Positions 43,651-51,992 of a stretch of 64,000 bases of DNA are shown piece after piece. The position numbers and the translations under genes were made by a program. The notes beneath the pieces were generated by a model that saw nothing but the letters and a program-made list of their open reading frames with translations, did not search any database and was not told the DNA's origin. Position 1 is the stretch's first letter, and each line of letters begins with the position of its first letter. Source of the stretch: an uncultured Muribaculaceae bacterium (lineage in GTDB: Bacteria; Bacteroidota; Bacteroidia; Bacteroidales; Muribaculaceae); the NCBI GenBank assembly GCA_910584125.1, contig CAJTXU010000011.1, forward strand, positions 1 through 64,000, written 5' to 3'.

Positions 43651-46600
43651 GTCTATACGGATCAGCGGTAAAACGCCCCATCACCACGTTGCTATGCTTC
43701 GTGACGGTGATAATACTTGGACTCTTCTCTCTGTCCAAGCTCCCGATCGACCTCTACCCCGACATCGACACCAACACCATCATGGTGATCACGATGTATC
43801 CTGGCGCGAGCGCCAAGGATATCGAGCAGAACGTGACCAAGCCGCTTGAGAACACGCTCAACTCTGTCGAGCACCTCAAGCACATCACGTCGACCTCGCG
43901 CGAGAACACGTCGGTCATCACCCTTGAGTTCGAATACGGATATGATATCAACGTGCTGACCAACGACGTCCGCGACAAACTCGACATGGTGGAGTCGATG
44001 CTCCCCGACGACGTCGAGAACCCCATCATCTTCAAGTTCTCGACCGACATGATCCCCATATGCCTCCTCTCTGTCGAGGCCAAGGAGAGTATGCCGGGTC
44101 TCTACAAAATCCTCGACGAGAACGTCGCCAACCCTCTGGCCCGTGTCGACGGCGTGGGTTCGGTCTCCATCTCGGGCGCCCCGAAACGCGAGGTGCACGT
44201 CTACATCGACCCGAACCGTCTCGAGGCCTATAACCTCTCGGTCGAGCAGGTCTCGAACGTGATCAGCGCCGAGAACCGCAACGTGCCGGGAGGATCGTTC
44301 GACATCGGCTCGAACACGTACGCGCTGCGCGTGCAGGGAGAGTTCGACTCGACGACTCAGCTCAAGGACATACCCGTGGGCAGCTTCGGCGGCAAGATAG
44401 TGTATCTCAAGGATGTGGCCCGCATCGAGGACACTCTTGAGGAGCGCACCCAGCAGACCTACAACAACGGCGAGGAGGGCGCGATGATCGTCATCCAGAA
44501 ACAGTCGGGCGCGAACTCGGTCGAGATTTCCGACAAGGTCATGTCGATGCTTCCGCAGCTGCAGAAGAACCTCCCCTCCGACGTCAAGATCGGCGTCATC
44601 GTCGACACATCTGACAACATCCGCAACACGATCGCATCGCTGGTGGAGACTGTGCTCTACGCCCTGCTCTTCGTGATGATAGTGGTGTTCCTCTTCCTCG
44701 GACGCTGGCGCGCCACGATGATCATCGTCATCACGATCCCTGTGTCGCTCATCGCGTCGTTCATCTATCTATACGCCACAGGCAACACGCTCAACATCAT
44801 CTCGCTCTCGGCCCTCTCGATCTCAATCGGTATGGTGGTCGACGACGCGATCGTGGTGCTCGAGAACGTCACGACCCATATCGAACGCGGCGCCGACCCG
44901 AAACAGGCCGCCGTGCACGGCACGAACGAGGTGGCCATATCCGTTATCGCGTCCACGCTGACGCTTATCGCCGTGTTCTTCCCGCTCACTCTCGTCACGG
45001 GCATGACGGGTGTCCTCTTCCGCCAGCTCGGCTGGATGGTGACCATCATGATGATCATCTCGACAACCTGCGCCCTCTCGCTCACCCCGATGCTCTGCAG
45101 CCAGTGGCTCCGCCTGCGCAAGCAGGACCAGGGCAAGGCGAAGAATAAGACATGGTTCACGCCGGTGGAGCGCGCGCTCGACCGCTTCGACAACGCCTAC
45201 GCCGGACTCCTGCATAAGGTGGTCGGACACCGCACGGTGACAATCCTAATCTGTCTCGGCATCTTCGTCGGCTCCATCTTCCTGATGAAGGGCGTCGGCA
45301 CGGAGTTCATCCCGACGCAGGACAACGCTCGTATCGGCGTGAAACTCGAGCTTCCCATAGGCTCGCGCGTGGAATACGCCGAAGAGGTGACGTCGCGTCT
45401 CGACTCGCTGTGGCGTGCCAAATATCCCGAGATAATGATCTCCAACTACACCGTGGGCCCCGCCGGATCGGACAATACGTTCGCCTCGCTGAGCGACAAC
45501 GGCGCACACATCATCTCGATGAACATACGCCTCAAGAGCTCGACCGAACGCGACAAGGGCATCGTGCAGATCGCCAACGAGATGCGCGCCGACATCGACC
45601 GTGAGTTCCCCGACTTCAAGAAGGCCCAGGTCATGGTGGGCGGCGGCATGAGCGGAGGTATGGGCGGACAGGCCACCGTCGACTTCGAGATCTACGGCTA
45701 TGACTTCGACGAGACCGACCGCGTGGCCCAGTCGCTCAAGCAGATTCTCGGCGGCATCAACGGCACGGCCGACATCACCATCTCACGTTCGGACTATCAG
45801 CCCGAATATCAGGTCGACTTCGACCGCGAGAAGCTCTCGATGTATGGCATCAGCCTGCAGACGGCGGCCTTCTACCTGCGCAACCGAATCAACGGCGCGA
45901 CGGCTTCGCAGTTCCGCGAGGACGGCGAGGAATACGACATCAAGGTGATGTACGCTCCCGAGCACCGAACGCAGATATCCGATATCGAAAACATCATGAT
46001 ATACACATCGACAGGCCAGGGCGTGCGCCTCAAGGAACTCGGCACGGTGGTGGAGCGCTTCACGCCGCCCACCATCGAGCGAAAGGACCGCGAGCGCATC
46101 ATCACGGTGTCGGCAGTCGTCGACGGCGTCCCAATGAGCCAGGTGGTCGCTGACGCCGAGGCTCAGATTGAGAACATGGATCTCCCGGCGGGAATCACAA
46201 TCAGCCTCGCAGGTACTTACGAGGACCAGCAGGATTCGTTCTCCGACCTACTGATGCTCGGTCTGCTCATCATCATTCTCGTATACATCGTGATGGCCGC
46301 GCAGTTCGAGTCGTTCACCTACCCTGGCATCATCATGACCTCGCTGCTGTTCGCCTTCTCGGGAGTCTTCCTGATACTCTGGCTGACAGGCCACACTCTC
46401 AACGTGATGTCGATGATCGGAGCGATCATGCTGATCGGTATCGTGGTGAAGAACGGTATCGTGCTTATCGACTACATCACGCTCAACCGCGAGAGAGGCA
46501 TGTCGATACGCCGGGCGGTGATCGACGGCGGTCGCTCGCGTCTGCGTCCTGTGGTGATGACGACGCTCACCACTATCCTCGGCATGGTGCCTATGGCCGT

Positions 46601-46793
46601 AGGCTCGGGCGAAGGCGCCGAGATGTGGCGCCCGATGGGTGTGGCCGTGATCGGCGGTCTGACATTCTCGACGATTCTTACGCTGCTCTTCGTGCCTGTG
46701 CTCTACTGCGTGTTCGCCGGCAACGGCATCAAGAACCAGCGCAAGAAAATCCACAAGCGACTCGACAATCTGAAAATGAAATCAAACGACTGA
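43647..46793 (+). CDS. RND multidrug efflux pump (AcrB/HAE1 family)
   Basis: The 1048-aa inner-membrane proton antiporter has twelve membrane helices in two halves with large periplasmic loops. The proton-relay Asp pair is at 399-400 in GMVVDDAIVV. Family motifs SKLPIDLYPDID at the start and GIVVKNGIVLIDY in the second half are present. It probably exports hydrophobic compounds such as antibiotics, bile salts or dyes. The specific substrate is not predictable. It is the main component of the operon 40573-47091. Confidence 0.95.
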   Translation: MSLYGSAVKRPITTLLCFVTVIILGLFSLSKLPIDLYPDIDTNTIMVITMYPGASAKDIEQNVTKPLENTLNSVEHLKHITSTSRENTSVITLEFEYGYDINVLTNDVRDKLDMVESMLPDDVENPIIFKFSTDMIPICLLSVEAKESMPGLYKILDENVANPLARVDGVGSVSISGAPKREVHVYIDPNRLEAYNLSVEQVSNVISAENRNVPGGSFDIGSNTYALRVQGEFDSTTQLKDIPVGSFGGKIVYLKDVARIEDTLEERTQQTYNNGEEGAMIVIQKQSGANSVEISDKVMSMLPQLQKNLPSDVKIGVIVDTSDNIRNTIASLVETVLYALLFVMIVVFLFLGRWRATMIIVITIPVSLIASFIYLYATGNTLNIISLSALSISIGMVVDDAIVVLENVTTHIERGADPKQAAVHGTNEVAISVIASTLTLIAVFFPLTLVTGMTGVLFRQLGWMVTIMMIISTTCALSLTPMLCSQWLRLRKQDQGKAKNKTWFTPVERALDRFDNAYAGLLHKVVGHRTVTILICLGIFVGSIFLMKGVGTEFIPTQDNARIGVKLELPIGSRVEYAEEVTSRLDSLWRAKYPEIMISNYTVGPAGSDNTFASLSDNGAHIISMNIRLKSSTERDKGIVQIANEMRADIDREFPDFKKAQVMVGGGMSGGMGGQATVDFEIYGYDFDETDRVAQSLKQILGGINGTADITISRSDYQPEYQVDFDREKLSMYGISLQTAAFYLRNRINGATASQFREDGEEYDIKVMYAPEHRTQISDIENIMIYTSTGQGVRLKELGTVVERFTPPTIERKDRERIITVSAVVDGVPMSQVVADAEAQIENMDLPAGITISLAGTYEDQQDSFSDLLMLGLLIIILVYIVMAAQFESFTYPGIIMTSLLFAFSGVFLILWLTGHTLNVMSMIGAIMLIGIVVKNGIVLIDYITLNRERGMSIRRAVIDGGRSRLRPVVMTTLTTILGMVPMAVGSGEGAEMWRPMGVAVIGGLTFSTILTLLFVPVLYCVFAGNGIKNQRKKIHKRLDNLKMKSND

Positions 46794-46797
46794 CAAT

Positions 46798-47091
46798 ATG
46801 CAGGCAATATTCATAGCATACGATCTCGCACACCATGAAGAGGTGGTGGAAGTCCTCAACGCCTGCTCGTGCCGGGGATACACATCCTTCGGCACGGTGC
46901 AGGGCCGGGGCTCGAAGACCGGCGAGCCGCATCTCGGCACACACGCATGGCCTTCGCTGGCCTCGGCGATGCTGACGATGGTCGAGGACGACCGCGTCGA
47001 CAAAGTACTCGAACGGCTCAAGGCCATTGATGACAACAAGCCCAGACTCGGACTGCGGGCCTTTGTCTGGCCAGTGACACGCAGCATCTGA
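46798..47091 (+). CDS. PG0541-type transporter-associated small protein
   Basis: The 97-aa cytosolic protein starts 4 bp after the pump gene. It has a ferredoxin-like/PII-like pattern: AIFIAYDLAHHEEVVEVL, a GRGSKTGEPHLGTHAWPS loop and a VDKVLERLKAID helix. Small proteins of this family end RND operons in Bacteroidetes. Their role is not established. A link to pump regulation is suggested only by conserved location. A strong terminator follows. Confidence 0.75.
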   Translation: MQAIFIAYDLAHHEEVVEVLNACSCRGYTSFGTVQGRGSKTGEPHLGTHAWPSLASAMLTMVEDDRVDKVLERLKAIDDNKPRLGLRAFVWPVTRSI

Positions 47092-47151
47092 CCACACAGG
47101 CCCCATAACGGGAAGTTGGAGTCAGCCCCCCGCAGAGACGGAGATAAATTC

Positions 47152-47207
47152 AATCCCCGCCTTTCAAAATTTTAACTGATAAAATTTTGAAAGGCGGGGA
47201 TTTTTTG
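47152..47207 (+). terminator. strong terminator of the efflux operon
   Basis: A 22-bp perfect stem (47152-47173 with 47181-47202, loop aactgat) is followed by Ts. The right arm also contains the -33 box of the tRNA-Leu promoter. Confidence 0.9.
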
Positions 47208-47216
47208 CTAACTTTG
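47186..47216 (+). promoter_or_regulatory. promoter of tRNA-Leu
   Basis: TTTG (47186-47189), a 19-bp spacer and TAACTTTG (47209-47216). The upstream half lies within the 3' arm of the terminator stem. Confidence 0.7.
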
Positions 47217-47226
47217 TGGTGTAAAA

Positions 47227-47308
47227 GCGCACGTGGCGTAATTGGTAGCCGCGCCAGACTTAGGATCTGGTGTCTTGCGACGTGAAGGTTCGAGTCCTTT
47301 CGTGCGCA
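47227..47308 (+). tRNA. tRNA-Leu (TAG)
   Basis: Acceptor GCGCACG (47227-47233) pairs with CGTGCGC (47301-47307), and the discriminator is A. The anticodon stem ccaga/tctgg encloses CTTAGGA, giving anticodon TAG. A long variable arm (tgtcttgcgacg) marks a class II tRNA. The T-arm is AAGGTTCGAGTCCTT. CCA is not fully encoded (ACC then G). Confidence 0.95.
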
Positions 47309-47311
47309 CCG

Positions 47312-47344
47312 ACGGGATGAAGAGAAAGTCTTCATCCCGTTTTT
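47312..47344 (+). terminator. terminator after tRNA-Leu
   Basis: acgggatgaag (47312-47322) pairs with cttcatcccgt (47330-47340) and is followed by Ts. Confidence 0.85.
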
Positions 47345-47439
47345 GCTTGCCCCGAATCATCCCGATTGTCCCAATCAATGCCGATTGTCGCGATCAATCT
47401 CGATTCGTCTTGATTAGTCCCGGTTCGTCCCGATTCGTC

Positions 47440-47502
47440 CCAATCAATCCCGATTCGCCCCCAATCAATCCCGATTCGCCCCCAATCAATCCCGATTCGC
47501 CC
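47440..47502. repeat. 21-bp minisatellite, three perfect units
   Basis: ccaatcaatcccgattcgccc occurs three times without interruption (47440-47460, 47461-47481, 47482-47502). Degenerate related units (cgattcgtcccaatcaat) extend back to about 47350. It is intergenic between tRNA-Leu and the convergent ribosomal-protein operon. It lacks the spacer structure of a CRISPR. Confidence 0.9.
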
Positions 47503-47576
47503 CCAACAAAGAAAACAGCCGAAGAACATGTCTCCGGCTGCTTCGCGATATGTGAAGTTTATGATAATTCGTCTGC

Positions 47577-47726
47577 TTACTTAAGAGCGTCCTTGACTGC
47601 ATCGTTGGGCACCATCTCCTCGCGGAAGATATAAGCGCCTGTCTTGGGAGATTTCTCCATCACGATGATCTTGCTGTATGTACGGCCCTCACCCTTCTGG
47701 ATAGAGGCCACGGTTTTCTTTGCCAT
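47577..47726 (-). CDS. DUF4295 family small protein
   Basis: The 49-aa basic protein MAKKTVASIQKGEGR..., ending VKDALK, matches the DUF4295 family. In Bacteroidetes that gene follows rpmB and rpmG. Its conserved place suggests a ribosome-associated role, which is inferred. It is below the size at which many gene finders call genes. Confidence 0.85.
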   Translation of the reverse strand: MAKKTVASIQKGEGRTYSKIIVMEKSPKTGAYIFREEMVPNDAVKDALK

Positions 47727-47736
47727 GGGTCAGTGC

Positions 47737-47925
47737 TTATTTGATTTCTTTGTGGATGGTCATTTTCTTCAGGATCGGATTGTACTTCTTGAGTTCAAGA
47801 CGACCTGTCGTGTTCTTGCGGTTCTTGGTGGTGATGTAACGCGACATACCGGGCATACCGCTTGCCTTATGTTCGGTGCACTCGAGGATAACCTGCACTC
47901 GATTGCCTTTAGCTTTCTTTGCCAT
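47737..47925 (-). CDS. rpmG: 50S ribosomal protein L33
   Basis: The 62-aa protein has the L33 pattern VQVILECTEH, MSRYITTKNRKNT and LELKKYNPILKK. The usual zinc cysteines are reduced to one Cys, so it is of the zinc-free (C-minus) type. It is the middle gene of the rpmB-rpmG-DUF4295 operon. Confidence 0.95.
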   Translation of the reverse strand: MAKKAKGNRVQVILECTEHKASGMPGMSRYITTKNRKNTTGRLELKKYNPILKKMTIHKEIK

Positions 47926-47940
47926 ATTTACCTGTGTTTT

Positions 47941-48204
47941 TTAGAGGGAAAGGACTCTGATATCTCTGATGTCGAGGTTACCGTCAGCCTCGGCTTTCTT
48001 GATGGCCGCGTTCAGACCGATCTTGTTGATCGTACGGAGCGCGCGGGCGGAAATGCGGAGCTCAATCCAGCAATCCTCCTCTACCCAATAAAACTTCTTT
48101 GTGTGCAAGTTTACCTCGAACTTGCGTTTGGTACGGCGCTTTGAGTGAGACACATTATTGCCCACGGCCGCTTTTTTGCCTGTGATCTGACAAACTTTAG
48201 ACAT
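47941..48204 (-). CDS. rpmB: 50S ribosomal protein L28
   Basis: The 87-aa protein has MSKVCQITGKKAAVGNNVSHSKRRTKRKF at its start region (shown here as the L28 signature) and RISARALRTINKIGL later. First gene of the ribosomal operon, with the promoter at 48326-48357. Confidence 0.95.
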   Translation of the reverse strand: MSKVCQITGKKAAVGNNVSHSKRRTKRKFEVNLHTKKFYWVEEDCWIELRISARALRTINKIGLNAAIKKAEADGNLDIRDIRVLSL

Positions 48205-48325
48205 GGCTGTTGTTTGGTTTCTATTTTGTTTGACTTCAGTGAGTTCCTGACGCCATCACAGTTCTCATATCGTCACTAAACGCATCATTTTCAGCGACTT
48301 TTAAGGATGTGTCACAAACCGGATA

Positions 48326-48357
48326 CAAAATTACTGCTTTTTTCTCTAATTTCCAAA
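48326..48357 (-). promoter_or_regulatory. promoter of the rpmB operon
   Basis: On the minus strand TTTG (48354-48357), a 20-bp spacer and TAATTTTG (48326-48333) match the consensus. The leader is about 115 nt. The rest of the 307-bp gap to the cupin gene shows a G-rich low-interest stretch and no clear promoter for the cupin gene. Confidence 0.7.
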
Positions 48358-48511
48358 TATTTCAACGATAAAATTCGATAGAGGCGCGTGCCGCTGCCTC
48401 TCAGCGCAGGCGACGGGGCCATACTGATCCTTCCGGCTTTGTGGGGGGCTCGGGGTTGAACAAAAGGATGCCGGTATCCGTTTATGATATATTACTTAAG
48501 TTTAAAATACT

Positions 48512-48808
48512 ATGAGAATTAAAGACGAACTTGAATATGTTCCCGGACAGATTGTCAACAAGGTAATCGCCGGAAATGCTTCCGGGATGGTCATTCTGAT
48601 GGCATTCGACAAGAATGCCGCTCTCGCGACCCATACGGCTCCGGCCGTAACCGTCGTACAGATTCTGGAGGGTGAATGTGCCTTTACAATTGATGGAGAG
48701 GAACGCATGATTCAGGCCGGCGATTATCTTGTGATGCAGCCGGGCACCCCCCACTCACTGAGAGCGCCCGAACGCTTCAAGATGCTGCTTACCAAGTTGA
48801 ACGCCTAA
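48512..48808 (+). CDS. small single-domain cupin protein
   Basis: The 98-aa cupin beta-barrel has HTAPAVTVVQILEGECAFTI as the first motif and GDYLVMQPGTPHSLRA as the second, with His residues able to hold a metal. It lies 15 bp before hcp, so the two are probably cotranscribed. A role in nitrosative or oxidative stress is inferred from that context only. Confidence 0.85.
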   Translation: MRIKDELEYVPGQIVNKVIAGNASGMVILMAFDKNAALATHTAPAVTVVQILEGECAFTIDGEERMIQAGDYLVMQPGTPHSLRAPERFKMLLTKLNA

Positions 48809-48823
48809 AACCGACACTGCTTT

Positions 48824-50497
48824 ATGAAAATGTTCTGTTACCAATGTCAGGAGACTGCCAAAGGGAAAGGATGCGAGCTGCAGGGCGTCTGCGGCAAAAA
48901 GCCCGAGACTTCCACCCGGATGGATCAGCTACTATACATCGTCAGAGGAATGGCCATAGCAAACCGCATCCTGCGGGAGAAAGGCGCCGCTGACCGAAGC
49001 GCATCACGCTTCATAATCGACGCGCTGTTCGCCACCATCACAAACGCCAATTTCGACAACGCGATGCTCGACGGGTTCATCGATAAGGGACTGGAGATGA
49101 AGAACGAGCTTATCGGCACTGCCAAAAAGCGCGGCATAGATCTGCCCTATATGCCCGAGGTGTCATATCATATCGCGAAAGAAAACTATGGCAGGCTTGA
49201 GGTCGTAGAGGCCGGAGGCTCTCTCGGCGAAGAGATATTCAGCGTGCTTCACGATAAGAACGAGGACATACGCGGTCTCAAACAGCTTGCGGTCTACGGA
49301 TGCAAGGGCATGGCGGCATACGCCCGACACGCTCTCAACCTCGGATATGAGCAGGAGGATATATATGCCGTCATTGAAGACGCTCTGGCGGAAATCAGCC
49401 GCCCCGACATATCCGTCGATGAATTGTTCTCGCTTGTCCTCTCGGTCGGCGACGGCGGAGTCAAGGCCATGGCTCTGCTCGACAAGGCCAACACCTCGAC
49501 ATACGGCAATCCTGAAATCACAAGGGTCAATATCGGAGTCGGGAAGCGTCCGGGCATACTGATCAGCGGCCACGACCTGAAAGACCTTGAGGAGCTGCTG
49601 ATACAGTCGGAGGGGAAAGGCATAGACATCTACACCCACTCCGAGATGCTTCCGGCGCAAAGCTATCCCTTCTTCAAGAAATTCCCACATTTCGCCGGCA
49701 ATTACGGCAACGCATGGTGGAAACAGGTTGACGAATTCGAGACATTCAACGGAATGTTCCTGTTCACGTCCAACTGCATCGTGCCTCCCCGCCCCAAGAC
49801 AACATACACCGACCGCGTCTATACCACTGGAGTTGTCGGCATGCCTGATACCCATCATATTCCCGAAGGGCCCGACGGAAATAAGGATTTCTCCGAGATT
49901 ATCGAGAGGGCGCAGAAATGCCAGCCGCCCACGGAAATAGAGCATGGCGAGATTGTGGCAGGATTCGCCCACAATCAGGTTCTCGCACTCGCACCCAAGG
50001 TGATAGAGCTTGTGAAGTCAGGCAAGATCCGGAAATTCGTGGTCATGGCCGGATGCGACGGACGTTTCCCCTCACGCGGCTATTACACAGAGTTTGCCGA
50101 AAAGCTACCGAAGGATTGCGTTATCCTCACCGCCGGATGTGCCAAGTATCGCTACAACAAGCTGCCTTTGGGCGACATCGAAGGTGTACCCCGCGTTCTT
50201 GACGCCGGACAGTGCAATGACTCCTATTCCCTCGTGGTCATAGCTCTGGCGCTCAAAGACGCGCTCGGGCTGGAAAGCGTCAACGACCTGCCGATTGTAT
50301 ATAATATCGCATGGTATGAGCAGAAGGCTGTAATCGTGCTCCTGGCTCTTCTGAGTCTTGGAGTAAAGAACATCCACACAGGCCCCACGCTGCCGGCCTA
50401 CTTCACCCCCGACATTCTGAGAGTGCTCCGTGAAAAAATCAATATCGGCACAATATCTACTGTAGATGACGACATTGCGAATCTGATAGACAAATAG
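48824..50497 (+). CDS. hcp: hydroxylamine reductase (hybrid cluster protein)
   Basis: The 557-aa protein has N-terminal cluster cysteines at 5, 8, 17 and 23 (C-x2-C-x8-C-x5-C), as in the anaerobe-type Hcp. Later ligands of the hybrid Fe-S-O cluster are visible in SNCIVPPRPKTT, AGCDGRFPSRGYYTEFA, TAGCAKYRYNK and DAGQCNDSYS. Hcp reduces hydroxylamine in vitro and detoxifies nitric oxide. It is cytosolic. No hcr reductase is adjacent. Confidence 0.95.
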   Translation: MKMFCYQCQETAKGKGCELQGVCGKKPETSTRMDQLLYIVRGMAIANRILREKGAADRSASRFIIDALFATITNANFDNAMLDGFIDKGLEMKNELIGTAKKRGIDLPYMPEVSYHIAKENYGRLEVVEAGGSLGEEIFSVLHDKNEDIRGLKQLAVYGCKGMAAYARHALNLGYEQEDIYAVIEDALAEISRPDISVDELFSLVLSVGDGGVKAMALLDKANTSTYGNPEITRVNIGVGKRPGILISGHDLKDLEELLIQSEGKGIDIYTHSEMLPAQSYPFFKKFPHFAGNYGNAWWKQVDEFETFNGMFLFTSNCIVPPRPKTTYTDRVYTTGVVGMPDTHHIPEGPDGNKDFSEIIERAQKCQPPTEIEHGEIVAGFAHNQVLALAPKVIELVKSGKIRKFVVMAGCDGRFPSRGYYTEFAEKLPKDCVILTAGCAKYRYNKLPLGDIEGVPRVLDAGQCNDSYSLVVIALALKDALGLESVNDLPIVYNIAWYEQKAVIVLLALLSLGVKNIHTGPTLPAYFTPDILRVLREKINIGTISTVDDDIANLIDK

Positions 50498-50573
50498 ACT
50501 ATCATGGCTTCTGGAGTAAAAGACGATTGATTGACATATGCAATGTCGGCTTTGACACGCTATAATTAAGTCC

Positions 50574-50597
50574 GGCTCTTACCTCGCGGTGAGAGCC
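50574..50597 (+). terminator. hairpin after hcp
   Basis: ggctcttacc pairs with ggtgagagcc (one mismatch) around tcgc and is followed by a weak T-rich stretch. Confidence 0.55.
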
Positions 50598-50652
50598 AGA
50601 TTTATACATATTTAGGGAGTCCGCATAGATTTCCTTGCATCAATGAAGCGAC

Positions 50653-51024
50653 GATGTTGGCGTTCACGACTCTACATTGGCGAAACGCCAATCCAGAGAC
50701 GATAGCCGCACGTCAACCAGGACAGAAAGCCTCGACAAACTTCTCAACGAGAATCTCGACAAGTTCAAGAAGCCATTTCGACAAATCCGCAACAGCCTGC
50801 GAAAACTCAAAGACCATGTGTTCCACTTTCTTAAAGACCCGCGGGTGCCGTCACACAACAATGCCTCGGAAGGAGGCATAAGAATCCTGAAAGTGAAACA
50901 GAAACGGAGCGGCTTCATCCGAAGCCAGACCGGAGCGGAAGACTTCATGGCAATCCACTCGGCTGCCGACACCGCCAAGAAGAACGATTTCTCCCGCTGG
51001 GATGCCGTTTTAGCGTTGGTCTGA
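50653..51024 (+). pseudogene. IS66-like transposase, C-terminal fragment
   Basis: About 115 codons in one frame read LDKLLNENLDKFKKPF, then FLKDPRVPSHNNASEGGIR, then ILKVKQKRSGFIRSQTGAE and IHSAADTAKKN. The NNAsE..IR..KVK.K..G pattern fits the C-terminal catalytic part of IS66-type transposases. The N-terminal two thirds is absent, no ATG opens the frame, and no IS66 accessory genes are nearby. It is a dead fragment. Confidence 0.7.
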
Positions 51025-51246
51025 CAGACCGACCAAATCTGTGTGTCCGTGCTATAGGTGAGTAGTTCCAACTTATAAACCAAACGTTAAAATACGTTAA
51101 ATCACAACACCATGATAGAAAAAATAGCAAAACAACTGTTGCAATTTATAAAAAATAATTAATTTTGTCGGGTCTTAAATCTATAATATAATTTAAGAAA
51201 CTGTACACACAGCCCAAACCAATCTATGGCAACATAGAGGATATTA
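51025..51246. other. AT-rich gap with an orphan promoter-like element
   Basis: TAATTTTG at 51160-51167 resembles a -7 box with a TTG 18 bp upstream, but no gene follows it before the inverted-repeat element. Possibly it once served a gene lost when the IS fragments accumulated. Nothing else is evident. Confidence 0.4.
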
Positions 51247-51437
51247 TTAAGTAGGTGGTCAGATTAAACGCATACCAGATGCGCAGCTGTTTTGGAGCCG
51301 ATTTGGCTCTTGAACGAAGGAGTGATGCGGGCATCACGACTGAGAGAAAGAGCCAAAGCGGCCCAAAACAGCAAGCAGATGGTGTGCGAGTTATCAACAA
51401 ATATTTTCCTATCGTTTTAATCTGACCACCTACTTAA
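51247..51437. mobile_element. 191-bp inverted-repeat element (MITE-like)
   Basis: The ends ttaagtaggtggtcagatta (from 51247) and its complement (51415-51437, one extra T) frame the element. The inversion continues inward: the left arm gcagctgttttggagccga.ttggctctt and the right arm aagagccaaagcggcccaaaacagc are imperfect complements. Nearly the whole element therefore folds into one long hairpin with a loop around 51310-51345. It encodes nothing. It lies 26 bp from the end of an IS4-type transposase fragment that may have been its mobiliser. Target duplications are not clear. Confidence 0.65.
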
Positions 51438-51463
51438 CATTAAATGCATAGTACATGACATTT

Positions 51464-51830
51464 TTAGGTGTGTTTATTGGACTCAATTTTAACATTTGCC
51501 CAAAACTCGTGAAGCAGGTTGGCATATCCGTATCGGAAAATGCTGATACGCTGAACAAGACTTTCCTTCTTAAGTGGGATAGGCAATGACTCGATTTTTA
51601 TCAGCCCTTCGATGAAGGCAGCGGCGAATGCAATCATGAGCAGCACAAGCATATTCTCTAAACGGGTCTTGTTCAGATGGGTCTCCTCCATATTGAATCC
51701 TGCAGACTTCAGTCCACGGAAAGCGGTCTCGAGAGTCCAGCGTCTGCGGTACAGGGCCTCGGTATAGTCGCATTACAGCGGTGAGGCCAGAATGATAAGA
51801 GATTCCTCTCCCCCCGACCCATACGGCGTG
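51464..51830 (-). pseudogene. IS4-family transposase, broken C-terminal part
   Basis: On the minus strand the frame DYTEALYRRRWTLETAFRGL continues KSAGFNMEETHLNKTRLEN and ends at 51464. It carries the IS4 signature Y-x2-R-x3-E-x6-K (Y RR R WTL E TAFRGL K). A TAA at 51773-51775 interrupts the frame just before CDYTEAL. Upstream, EESLIILASPL is in the same frame, but further stops and possible frameshifts follow. The N-terminal catalytic part is missing, so it is inactive. Confidence 0.75.
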
Positions 51831-51992
51831 TGGCGTATATGCGGACTCTTGTATTCTTGCGCATCAGCCACACATCACGCAGGTGTAATCGGTAAATTTG
51901 CATCCACAAAAATTATCGTCATTTCCTTGATTCTCGTCAGTGTCTTTCTCCCTTATCCCTATTCCGACGGCCAGACTATACTTCAACGGTTG

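Noticed and set aside
47440..47502. Possible CRISPR array
   Set aside because: The units are contiguous with no unique spacers, and no cas genes are in the window.
51464..51909. Two separate small genes on the minus strand
   Set aside because: They are pieces of one degraded IS4-type transposase split by stops and frame changes.
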